DNA from: Arachidicoccus rhizosphaerae
Lineage (GTDB): Bacteria; Bacteroidota; Bacteroidia; Chitinophagales; Chitinophagaceae
Length of the DNA stretch: 64,000 nt
Direction of reading: 5' to 3'
NCBI RefSeq assembly: GCF_900107765.1
Contig: NZ_FNQY01000004.1
Span: 186,001-250,000 of the forward strand
Under the pieces are notes generated by a model that did not search any database, was not told the DNA's origin, and saw only the letters and a program-made list of their open reading frames with translations. Each line of letters opens with the position of its first letter. The first letter of the stretch is position 1. Below are positions 9,748 to 18,015 of this stretch, piece after piece. Both the position numbers and the translations under genes were made by a program.

Positions 9748-12700
9748 TTACTTCTTTAATAGGAAAACAGTATCTCCCTGATCCGCCTGTAAGGTATCGC
9801 CATCTTTTAAGGTAAAGTCCGCTATCACAGCTCCTGACTCAGGATTTATTTTTTCCACCTTATAACGCCCTTTAAAGCCTGGAGCTCCACTTTTTAAAGT
9901 ACTTGCCTTCGGCAGGTAAATAATAAAATTTCCTTTATCATCACCCAGTACATAGCTTTTCCCGGCAGTAGCTGTCAGATCTTTAATATGCATCCCGGTA
10001 GCCGCCGTCAAAAATGAAGTAGCCACCCCTGTTGGTAAATCCGGCAAAGAGCCGCCTGCCATAAAACTGGCCCAGGCAAGTTCAGGTGCGTTTTTGGCAG
10101 AATACATGACTGCTTTATCCGGATATAATTCCCTGTATTCTCTTACTGCCCGATACACCTGTTCAAAATTGGTATTTTTGGGCTTAAACTGCCGCGCCTG
10201 TTGTCTGGGAGCCAGGCTTTGGCCTCCTTTAGGTGCGTAAGCAGATCCGTCCTGCTGATAATACCAGTATCTGATATCAATTATTTTAATCAGTTTATTT
10301 AAATCCGGATCCTTTAATATACTGTCCTGGACATCCTTTGTGGTACTTAAACCAATAAAAGGTGCATTTACCCCCGTTTTATGGTTTTTAATTTCCCAGT
10401 CTCTGATTGTTTCCAGCCAGAACCGGACAAAATGAGTAGGGCCGGTAAATTCTTCACAAATAAACTGTATAACGTTATGTTCTTCCTTAAAATTCTCAAG
10501 ACACTGATCGATAAAAGCCTGATGGAGTTTTCTTCTGTCCGGATTTGTTTCGTCATAAAACTGTTCCGCCATAAAAAGCCTTTTATCCGCCGCATAATTT
10601 ACAGGCTCGGGGAATCCGGTATGATTAATATTATTAACCGGCCGCCATGGGAAATCTGCATAATGCGCTCCCGCTTCAATAATATTATGCTGAAAATAAT
10701 TGTGATGGATTAATACCAGACCTTTTTGATCTGCCAGTTCGGCAAACCTTTTCAACCTGGACCAGTAAAAAAGATTATATTTTGTCAGATCATATTTACT
10801 TAATCCATCCCAGGCAATGCCTTGTCCGCTTCTTGCAAAGGGAAGTTCATAAAATGGCGGCCAGACATCGCCATCCTGACGCCGCACTCTTTCATGGTCG
10901 TCTCTTCGCCTGTCATACCATAAACCATAATTTTGTTCCATCACCAAAATATGATTGTCTTTCATTTGACTGGTGACTGTATCCAGGTTATCGGTAAGAC
11001 CGGTTCCGGTCCTGCCGGGGACAAACCTCGTGATCGCGGGCTTGGCTTTGCTTATAAAATCGCGCTCTACCGTTCCAAACCACCAGGGTGTCTGTTGTCT
11101 GGCTCCTGTCAGCACCACACCGCCTCTTGCAAGCCAGCCATTTTGAAGGGTCATAGGGGTAATGGCGACCGGTTTCGCAGCAGGTTGAATACCGATTTGC
11201 TCTATTGTTTTTACACCTTTTATTGCTACCGGTATCGGATCCGATTTTTCTACAGTTTCAATCCAGTCCTTCATGGTCGTAGCAGCCTGATAAGCTTCCT
11301 TTGTCAGAGCGGCCGCTGCCTGTGCAGTAGGGCTACTGCTGGCTTCTCCCTCAAATGGTTTGAGTCGGGCCTGATTATCCACCTGTTTTCCTAATCTTGA
11401 GGACAGTTGCGCATAAAAAAAGCTTCTGGGTGTGATCCAGTTGTTGGATTCCGCCCAATAACCATCCCCTGCAAATTGTGACCAGGTTCCAAAAGCATAG
11501 TTTTGCGCCGTTGGCGGCTTAGCCACGTTTACCATAGAGGCATAACAGTTCCAAAGCAGGCAATTGGCTGCGTTCCATCCCGCCCCTTGTTCATCCTGAC
11601 CCAAATTGGCAAATTTTATGGTCTGACCGTCCAGGCGAACAATGTCAAAAAGCACACCCGATGCCCAGGAATTTACCGGACCGCTATAACTCAGAGACTG
11701 TTCTGCCTGACACTGTACAAAAGCATTCGGTCCTGCAGCGCAGTAGCCTACAGAGAAATCATGGTAGCCCTTTTCGCTATATAAACGCTGAAATAAGTTC
11801 TGCTGTCCGGTAGTACTGAATACATACCGCCTTTGCCCCCCGACTTCAGAAACAGGATCGGTGGCGATACAGTCCTCTACCGTAAAACGCTGTGCACCTT
11901 CCAGAAGGCTGACGGCAGAACCGGCAAAATACTTAAAGTCAACCCTTCTGACCCATCCATCTGCTGCATTATTTACAACGATGGCCATCCATCTGTGGTC
12001 TTCATCTTTAGGTTGGCTATGGTCAAATGCAGATTCTAACCGGAGGTTCTCAACACCCACCCGGCTTATCCTTCCAGGCCATTTGAAGGTGGCTATCGTG
12101 GCACCCCCATATTTTTTATCCAGGGCTGTAGTTATGGGTGCATCCAGCTCTACCCCTTTACTGGTCACACTTTTTACCCTTCGGCTCCAGAAAATATCTT
12201 CAGCCCCCGCCTTCCAGCCCAGGGCAGAGACACCACCCCCGAAACTGGAAGTGCCTAACTTTTCTATCCATGCATCCGTGCAGGGTCTGTGGATGACAAC
12301 CAGGTCTCCTTTTTTAAAGGCTGCAGGATCCGGAAGGGTCAGAAAAGCACTATTAACAGGTACATAAGGATCCAAAATGTGCACTGCCGGGGCCACAATA
12401 CTGTCTTTTTTCCCCAGAACCTTAATCAGCGGGGCCCTGGTGGTTCCCTCTGCTACGATAACCGTTCCATCTGCCTGCGGCCCCGAACCCCTGAGCACCA
12501 CACCGGATTTATTAATCTCAATGGTGCCATTTACATGATAGGTGCCAGGTGCCAGCAATACGACTCCTCTGAAGCCTGCACTGTCCGCAGGTAGTCCGCC
12601 AACATAATCCAGCGCCGACTGAATCACCCTTGTGGCATCCTCCTTTTGAACAGGAACCAATACTTTAACAGGCAGGGCCTTAGCAATAGCTTCATCTGAA

Positions 12701-12978
12701 GCCATATATCCACAATAAGAAAAATCAACTATTCTATTCCCCAGAGAATCGGCATGGTAAATGAAGCCCCCTGATTTATTCCACTCTAATGGCGGTATGG
12801 GTTTTGCCTCCTCATTATTTTTTTTATTTTGTCCATAACCAAGACTCATGACGAAAATCAGGACACAACTCAGGCTGGATTTTGCCACCGAAGACCTACA
12901 AATAGCTAAAGCAGGAATGATACATTCCTGCTTTAGTTTTTTTGTACCCATCTTCATTTTGTAGCGCTTTTGATTCAT
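9748..12978 (-). CDS. Beta-helix / TIM-barrel fusion protein, putative two-domain pectin enzyme
   Basis: A 1076-residue secreted protein of unknown function. Residues about 60-560 look like a right-handed parallel beta-helix of the pectin-lyase type (VVLLAPGTYHVNGTIEINK, GVVLRGSG, GRISRVGVENLRLESA, FKYFAGSAVSLLEGAQRFTVEDC). Residues about 640-1000 look like a TIM barrel (LVLIHHNYFQHNIIEAG, VIQFICEEFTGPTHFVRFW, KIIDIRYWYYQQ). Residues 1005-1076 form a small beta-sandwich ending GDTVFLLKK, similar in style to the C-terminus of the adjacent GH140 protein. I recall similar proteins carrying DUF labels such as DUF6298 but cannot verify this. The architecture suggests a polysaccharide-binding or cleaving helix joined to an exo-glycosidase. 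It lies between the PL1 genes and GH140 in one operon. Confidence 0.68.
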   Translation of the reverse strand: MNQKRYKMKMGTKKLKQECIIPALAICRSSVAKSSLSCVLIFVMSLGYGQNKKNNEEAKPIPPLEWNKSGGFIYHADSLGNRIVDFSYCGYMASDEAIAKALPVKVLVPVQKEDATRVIQSALDYVGGLPADSAGFRGVVLLAPGTYHVNGTIEINKSGVVLRGSGPQADGTVIVAEGTTRAPLIKVLGKKDSIVAPAVHILDPYVPVNSAFLTLPDPAAFKKGDLVVIHRPCTDAWIEKLGTSSFGGGVSALGWKAGAEDIFWSRRVKSVTSKGVELDAPITTALDKKYGGATIATFKWPGRISRVGVENLRLESAFDHSQPKDEDHRWMAIVVNNAADGWVRRVDFKYFAGSAVSLLEGAQRFTVEDCIATDPVSEVGGQRRYVFSTTGQQNLFQRLYSEKGYHDFSVGYCAAGPNAFVQCQAEQSLSYSGPVNSWASGVLFDIVRLDGQTIKFANLGQDEQGAGWNAANCLLWNCYASMVNVAKPPTAQNYAFGTWSQFAGDGYWAESNNWITPRSFFYAQLSSRLGKQVDNQARLKPFEGEASSSPTAQAAAALTKEAYQAATTMKDWIETVEKSDPIPVAIKGVKTIEQIGIQPAAKPVAITPMTLQNGWLARGGVVLTGARQQTPWWFGTVERDFISKAKPAITRFVPGRTGTGLTDNLDTVTSQMKDNHILVMEQNYGLWYDRRRDDHERVRRQDGDVWPPFYELPFARSGQGIAWDGLSKYDLTKYNLFYWSRLKRFAELADQKGLVLIHHNYFQHNIIEAGAHYADFPWRPVNNINHTGFPEPVNYAADKRLFMAEQFYDETNPDRRKLHQAFIDQCLENFKEEHNVIQFICEEFTGPTHFVRFWLETIRDWEIKNHKTGVNAPFIGLSTTKDVQDSILKDPDLNKLIKIIDIRYWYYQQDGSAYAPKGGQSLAPRQQARQFKPKNTNFEQVYRAVREYRELYPDKAVMYSAKNAPELAWASFMAGGSLPDLPTGVATSFLTAATGMHIKDLTATAGKSYVLGDDKGNFIIYLPKASTLKSGAPGFKGRYKVEKINPESGAVIADFTLKDGDTLQADQGDTVFLLKK

Positions 12979-13037
12979 ACTTTAAATTTACACTTTGGTG
13001 ATTAAATCAGCTAAGGCAACAGCAAAAACAGGTAATC

Positions 13038-14717
13038 TTAAGGTCTCACTCTTTTTAAAGGAACAAGACTGTTTAAATAGACTTCGATATTGGTATAGCC
13101 GTCACCGTTTTTGGCTAACTGACTGGCATCGGAAGCGTCATTTGGATTTAAACCGTGCTTTGTCTCATAGCTGTCAGGGATACCGTCCCGATCTGCATCT
13201 GCATAGGGCGTTCCCTTGTAGGTCGGATAGCCTCCTACCTGACTAATATCACTAATGATTCCTTTCTTATACGAATCTGCCGGCATCCGGCGTTTGATGT
13301 ACGGTGTCACCCCTGATTTGCCCCCTTCAGTATATACAATCTGACCTGTTTTTACTTCTTTTATAACACGGGTATCTACCGGGTCACGAACTGGCAAAAA
13401 CGAGCCTACATTATTCAACACATAATCATAACTTTTCTTTGCACTCATGATACTGACGTTTCCCTTTAACGGGAAAGGCTTATCCACTTTAACAGATGCA
13501 GTAAACTCCCCTGCATTGGGCATATCTTCAATCTGCACACCGCCGTCCCAGTTGTCTTTTGTCACCTGCTTACTCCCCACCACATAATTCCCATGCACAT
13601 AGGCTTTTCCATAATGTTTCACCCGTTGTTTATCTCTTCCCGCTTCCGGCTTTAAGATTCTATGGGTAATGGGTTCATCCTTAGGTGTAATGGGACCGGG
13701 TTTATAATAGTTATTGATAAAGTTATAAAAAGAATGATCATCTCCGCCATCCACACTTCTGTTCCACCAGTTGAATATAACATTATTGACGAAACCAAAA
13801 CTCCCATACATACCAACAGAAGGATTACGGGCTACATTATTAGCCCACAGATTGCGCATAAAGGTACTGTTCAAACCGCCTAAGGTGCTTCCAAATGCGT
13901 GATTATAAGTATCTAACCCTTCTGAAAATATGGAGTTCTGGATGGTTACATTTACAGTCGGCATTTTTTCTTGTTTCATGCCGCCCCTGTCATATACATG
14001 TCTGTATATGGACATATTTTCATCTAATCCCCAGCTGGCTGAAACGTGGTCAATCATGATATTTCCCACCGGATTGCCGCCCAAAGCATCATCACGCCTT
14101 CCGACATCCGTGGCGCCGCGTCTAAAACGCATAAAACGAATCAACACATCGTGCGTATTAATCCAGACTGACTCACCGGCAATGCAGATACCGTCACCAG
14201 GAGCCGATTGTCCTTCAATCGTTACATAGGGAGCCCGTATAATTACCGGGCTTTTTAAATGGATAATTCCTGCGACATTAAATACAATGGTTCTCGCACC
14301 TCCCTTTTCGCAGGCTTCTCTGAATGTACCTGGCCCGCGGTCTTCCAGACTGGTGACAACATATACCTTTCCGCCTCTTCCGCCGGGCGTATAAGCGCCT
14401 CCTCCCTGGGCACCCGGGAAGGCAACGATGCTCGCCTGTTTCAGATCCTCAGGCTTAGAGGCCCATGGAACATAAGGCTTGCCTTGCTGGGCTTCTTTTT
14501 CTACAATTGGTAATGCCTTTGCCCAGGCCTCATCGGAGCGCTTTTGTTCAACGGCTAATGCGCTGTCTGATTTTGCCTGAACAGCAGGCGGTATTTTAGG
14601 ATACTGCGCTTTTGCAGCAGCCCCCATCATTAAAAAGGAAACCGCCAACAGAATATTTTTGCGCACAAATCCACTATTAAAAGAATTTGTCTGAGACAAA
14701 TTAAAAGAATTATTCAT
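13038..14717 (-). CDS. PL1 family pectate lyase (paralogue 1)
   Basis: A 559-residue secreted lyase. After a signal peptide ending near AAKAQ and a helical linker, the PL1 helix starts at VAFPGAQGGGAYTPGGRGGK. Hallmarks include GPGTFREACEKGG, TIVFNVAGIIHL, VTIEGQSAPGDGICI, IMIDHVSASWGLDEN and the NNYYKPGP block common to Bacteroidota PL1 proteins. The Asp of IDHVSASWGLDE probably binds calcium, and ARNPSVG probably carries the catalytic arginine. The C-terminus (DADRDGIPDSYE, GLNPNDASDAS, NGDGYTNIEVYLNS) is a thrombospondin type 3-like calcium motif. PL1 enzymes cleave polygalacturonate by beta-elimination. It is closely related to the upstream gene, so the pair arose by tandem duplication. 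Confidence 0.92.
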   Translation of the reverse strand: MNNSFNLSQTNSFNSGFVRKNILLAVSFLMMGAAAKAQYPKIPPAVQAKSDSALAVEQKRSDEAWAKALPIVEKEAQQGKPYVPWASKPEDLKQASIVAFPGAQGGGAYTPGGRGGKVYVVTSLEDRGPGTFREACEKGGARTIVFNVAGIIHLKSPVIIRAPYVTIEGQSAPGDGICIAGESVWINTHDVLIRFMRFRRGATDVGRRDDALGGNPVGNIMIDHVSASWGLDENMSIYRHVYDRGGMKQEKMPTVNVTIQNSIFSEGLDTYNHAFGSTLGGLNSTFMRNLWANNVARNPSVGMYGSFGFVNNVIFNWWNRSVDGGDDHSFYNFINNYYKPGPITPKDEPITHRILKPEAGRDKQRVKHYGKAYVHGNYVVGSKQVTKDNWDGGVQIEDMPNAGEFTASVKVDKPFPLKGNVSIMSAKKSYDYVLNNVGSFLPVRDPVDTRVIKEVKTGQIVYTEGGKSGVTPYIKRRMPADSYKKGIISDISQVGGYPTYKGTPYADADRDGIPDSYETKHGLNPNDASDASQLAKNGDGYTNIEVYLNSLVPLKRVRP

Positions 14718-14794
14718 AATTTATTTAGATTCGAAAACCGGATAGAAAATTTTTTCTATTCATTTTTCGGTTTATAATTTATTGCTTAGGCCAC

Positions 14795-14876
14795 CTGAAA
14801 ACTCAATACAGCGTACATCCGGAAAAAGTTTTCAGAAAGCCTGTGTTTCTCTTTTTCGGGTCAAAAGAGAAACACA
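14795..14876 (-). terminator. Intercistronic hairpins between the two PL1 genes
   Basis: Two hairpins lie in the 227-nt gap after the 14945 stop codon. One has 9-bp arms (14795-14803 and 14827-14835, CTGAAAACT/AGTTTTCAG). The other has perfect 14-bp arms (14842-14855 and 14863-14876, TGTGTTTCTCTTTT and complement) with loop TCGGGTC. They could terminate part of the transcription or stabilise the 3' end of the upstream cistron. Confidence 0.6.
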
Positions 14877-14944
14877 TTACTTTCAACATCAAAACTTACT
14901 TTGCGGCCTATAATCGGCCACGCATTATTCAAACAAAACAAAAT

Positions 14945-16618
14945 TTAAGATGGCTGATAATCAGGCCTTACCGTATTTACCGGTACGACACTATTCAGGT
15001 ATACCTCTATATTGGTATAACCTTTCCCATTTTTAGCTTCTTTGGAAGCGTCCGACGGGTCATTTGGATTGAGGCCATTTTTAGATTCATAAGCATCCGG
15101 CATTCCGTCTGCATCACTGTCTTTATAAGGAGTTCCTTTGTATTCAGGATAACCTCCCACTTGTTTAATTTCCGTAATGATCCCTAATTTATAAGAATCC
15201 TTAGGCAATTTACGAACCTTAAACTGATAATCATCATCCGTATTGATTTCCTTATAAGCAATTTTACCCGTCCGAACCTGTTCCACCACGCGCTTATCTA
15301 CCGCATCTCTGACGGGTAAGGTTGCACCAACATTATTTAAGACATATTGAAAAGCTTGCTGAGCGGGTAAAATTGTCACGGAGGCATGCGGGAAAGGCTT
15401 ATCCCATTTCATATACGGGAAATATTTGCGAGCACTATCTAGCGTCATCAGCTCTCCGTCAACACCTTCCATCTGAACGCCACCATCCCAGTTATCTTTT
15501 GTAACTTGTTCATTACCGTCTACTACATTACCATGCACGTAGGCTCTCCCAAATACTTTATAGGGAAGTTTACTGCGCCCGGATTCAGGCTTTAGGATCC
15601 GGTACCCTACAGGATCATCCTTAGGCGTAACAGGACCGGGTTTATAATAATTATTGATTATATTATATAAGGAAGTATAGTCACCGCCATCCGTTGAACG
15701 GTGATGCCAGTTAAATACGACATTATTCACAAAATTAAAGATACCGTTCCAACCGATTGAGGGGTTTCTACCGGTATTATCCGCCCATAAATTTCTTGCC
15801 AGCATACAGTTTTCCCCGCCCATCGTAGAACCAAAAGCATGATTCCAGTAATCCAGCGATTCAGCAGAAATGCTGTTCTGAACAGTCATATTGACCGTTC
15901 CATGCTTTTCTTCCTTGGATCCGTCTCCAGGATCAAACATGTGTCTGTAAATAGACATATTCTCATCTAATCCCCAGCTGGCTGATACATGATCAATCAT
16001 GATATTACCAACAGGGTTACCGCCTAAAGCATCATCTCTTCTGCCTACCCAGGTCTTACCTCTTCTGAACCGCATATAACGAAGTATAACGTCATGTGTA
16101 TTAATCCAGAATGACTCCCCGGCAATACATACCCCATCGCCTGGAGCTGTCTGCCCTTCGATGGTAACATAAGGCGCTCTTAAAATAATAGGTGTTTGCA
16201 GATGAATAACCCCCGCAACATTAAAAACGATGGTCCGGTGACCACCCTTTTCACAGGCTTCTCTGAAGCTGCCAGGTCCATGATCCGCAAGGCTGGTTAC
16301 CACATATACCTTGCCGCCTCTTCCGCCTTCCGTATGCGCGCCCCCTCCTTCTGCTCCGGGAAAGGCCAGAAGAGCCGATTGCGGCAAATCAGTAGGTCTT
16401 GCCGCCCACGGAATATAGGGCTTGCCTTCTTTTGCTTCCTGTTCAACGATGGGATAGGCTATTTTCCACATGGAATCCGAATGCGCCTCAAACCCATCTG
16501 AAAAATGTTTAATGGAATCACGCACCTGAGCGGTGATTGTCGGATACTGTGCCTTGACAATTTTTGATCCGCCAATCAGCAGTGTGCAAAAGAGTAAAGG
16601 CAAAGAATAATTTTTCAT
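14945..16618 (-). CDS. PL1 family pectate lyase (paralogue 2)
   Basis: A 557-residue secreted PL1 lyase with signal peptide ending near KIVKAQ. It shares almost every conserved block with its neighbour: FPGAEGGGAHTEGGRGGK, GPGSFREACEKGG, VTIEGQTAPGDGVCI, WINTHDV, GRRDDALGGNPVGNIMIDH, SASWGLDENMSIYRH, NNYYKPGPVTPKDDP, and the TSP3-like tail DSDADGMPDAYESKNGLNPN. Differences lie mainly in the loops (DPGDGSKEEKHG, LMTLDSARKYFPY), which may tune the substrate cleft. The enzyme should cleave demethylated homogalacturonan by beta-elimination. The 296-nt gap to the DUF3826 gene holds a weak hairpin (16831-16838 with 16862-16869) and no further promoter I can recognise. Confidence 0.92.
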   Translation of the reverse strand: MKNYSLPLLFCTLLIGGSKIVKAQYPTITAQVRDSIKHFSDGFEAHSDSMWKIAYPIVEQEAKEGKPYIPWAARPTDLPQSALLAFPGAEGGGAHTEGGRGGKVYVVTSLADHGPGSFREACEKGGHRTIVFNVAGVIHLQTPIILRAPYVTIEGQTAPGDGVCIAGESFWINTHDVILRYMRFRRGKTWVGRRDDALGGNPVGNIMIDHVSASWGLDENMSIYRHMFDPGDGSKEEKHGTVNMTVQNSISAESLDYWNHAFGSTMGGENCMLARNLWADNTGRNPSIGWNGIFNFVNNVVFNWHHRSTDGGDYTSLYNIINNYYKPGPVTPKDDPVGYRILKPESGRSKLPYKVFGRAYVHGNVVDGNEQVTKDNWDGGVQMEGVDGELMTLDSARKYFPYMKWDKPFPHASVTILPAQQAFQYVLNNVGATLPVRDAVDKRVVEQVRTGKIAYKEINTDDDYQFKVRKLPKDSYKLGIITEIKQVGGYPEYKGTPYKDSDADGMPDAYESKNGLNPNDPSDASKEAKNGKGYTNIEVYLNSVVPVNTVRPDYQPS

Positions 16619-16914
16619 TAATTAATTTTGACTAATTTTGTTTTTTAAATTTGTTACGATTTTCAACTGATCTACAACCAATACCAGGGTACTCCCGGGA
16701 ACTTATCCAATTGCAGCAGGATACAAAGTTCTTTATTCGGTTCAGTCGGGCTCAAAGCCAACCATCACATCTTATCTAATCTAATACAAATAGGGAAGCG
16801 CTATATAAACCGGCACTTTCACTAAATAATTTTGTTGATTTTCCGCTTATAATCTATCAAGTCAACAAAGGAATCATATGGCTCGCAATCTATGTTTGAA
16901 TTGATTAACCTATT

Positions 16915-17592
16915 TTATTTACCAGCGGAGTCTCTTCGCTTTTTCCAGGCAACCTCCGCCTCTTTCATATCAATACCTGACTTGGACAGATAATTATTGA
17001 TACGGCCTTTGTATTTACCAAACCAGGCATGTTTCTCTTTGGAACTTCCGCCATCTATTGCATGTTCACGGGCTTCCTCGAGCCACTGCATAATCTGCTT
17101 TTTTTGTTTACTGGTCAGCTGAGGCAGCATATCCGTGTACGCACCATAAGTTACTTCCAGGGTATGATAGGTCATACCGTCCTTTACCTCTGCTACCTGA
17201 TCTTTATTTAATAATTTATTTAAACGACTTACAAAATGAGGATGTAAGGAATCAACACTTGCAGTGGCATTTTCATTAATCCGGGCCATTTCAGCTTTCT
17301 CAGCCTGCTTTGCCTGAGTACCGGTTTTAACGGCGCTAAGAGCCGTCTGCTTGTTTTGATCGATTCTGTTTAAATCAAAATACTGTTGTTCAATGACCCG
17401 TTGAACTTTCCCCGCCTTATCCTGGTTTTTTAGATGTAAGGGTTCTACAATTTTAGAGACCCTTTGTTGAATAACCTTAACATAGCCTGGATCTTCCTTT
17501 GCAGTTGTATTCAGATTCTGGGCATTTGTCCATTGATTTAAACCGCCGATTGCCATACTCAGTAAAAATAATTTCGCGACAACACTTTTCAT
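16915..17592 (-). CDS. DUF3826 secreted protein
   Basis: A 225-residue secreted protein (signal peptide ending WTNAQ) that matches my recollection of DUF3826 proteins found next to pectin-degrading PULs. It is mostly helical and charged. Recognisable pieces are VQRVIEQQYFDLNRIDQNK, HPHFVSRLNKLLNKDQVAEVKDGMTY, VTYGAYTDMLPQLTSKQKKQI and EAREHAIDGGSSKEKHAWFG, ending AEVAWKKRR. No catalytic motif is evident. It is the first gene of the second PUL transcription unit, about 195 nt downstream of promoter site B, and precedes the two PL1 lyases. A binding, chaperone or accessory role is possible. I cannot assign a function. Confidence 0.8.
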   Translation of the reverse strand: MKSVVAKLFLLSMAIGGLNQWTNAQNLNTTAKEDPGYVKVIQQRVSKIVEPLHLKNQDKAGKVQRVIEQQYFDLNRIDQNKQTALSAVKTGTQAKQAEKAEMARINENATASVDSLHPHFVSRLNKLLNKDQVAEVKDGMTYHTLEVTYGAYTDMLPQLTSKQKKQIMQWLEEAREHAIDGGSSKEKHAWFGKYKGRINNYLSKSGIDMKEAEVAWKKRRDSAGK

Positions 17593-17773
17593 TGCTTTTT
17601 AATTTTAATTGGAGGGAAAACAAATGTGGAAAAGCCGCTTGGAGCCCCCTCGTCACTTACTTAACACACATTTGTTATTTTGAATCCCCGATTGTTCAGA
17701 CCTTTAATATTTAATAATAACGCGATTTTTAATGTAGATTTCTTTTCGGTTAAAACAACAGGACTAATTCTCG

Positions 17774-17813
17774 ATATTTATATGTCAAAGTTAATTTTAT
17801 ATATAAATATAAC
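17774..17813 (-). promoter_or_regulatory. PUL promoter/operator site B (upstream of DUF3826-PL1 unit)
   Basis: On the minus strand the 40-nt site reads GTTATATTTATATATAAAAT followed by the -7 box TAACTTTG (17786-17793) and ACATATAAATAT. It aligns without gaps to site C before susC, with about 34 of 40 positions identical. ATATTTATAT and ATATAAATAT at its two ends form an inverted repeat flanking the -7 box, suggesting an operator. The rest of the 17593-18015 gap holds a 5' leader of about 185 nt and the terminator of unit 1. Confidence 0.72.
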
Positions 17814-17958
17814 TTTCCTTATTATTTTCATAAGATTGTAGAAAATTATCATAATCATACACATTCAGGACATTTACCCGGAATTGAGCGATGTCGTGAA
17901 AACCTTCAGATTTGTCATACAACCGCTAAAAACTACAAATCAATATCTTATAAAATAC

Positions 17959-17991
17959 AACTACCCGTCAATTTGAGCATTGCGGGTAGTT
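17959..17991 (-). terminator. Hairpin terminator after GH2-malectin gene (end of PUL unit 1)
   Basis: Arms AACTACCCG (17959-17967) and CGGGTAGTT (17983-17991), extended inward by CAAT/ATTG past one bulge. It starts 25 nt beyond the stop codon of the gene ending at 18016 and lies before promoter site B. Confidence 0.75.
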
Positions 17992-18015
17992 AATGGATTT
18001 ATATGCAAGAAATGC

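Noticed and set aside
16822-16836. TAATTTTG box in the gap before the second PL1 gene as an extra promoter
   Set aside because: It matches the -7 consensus on the plus strand only, while all nearby genes are on the minus strand.
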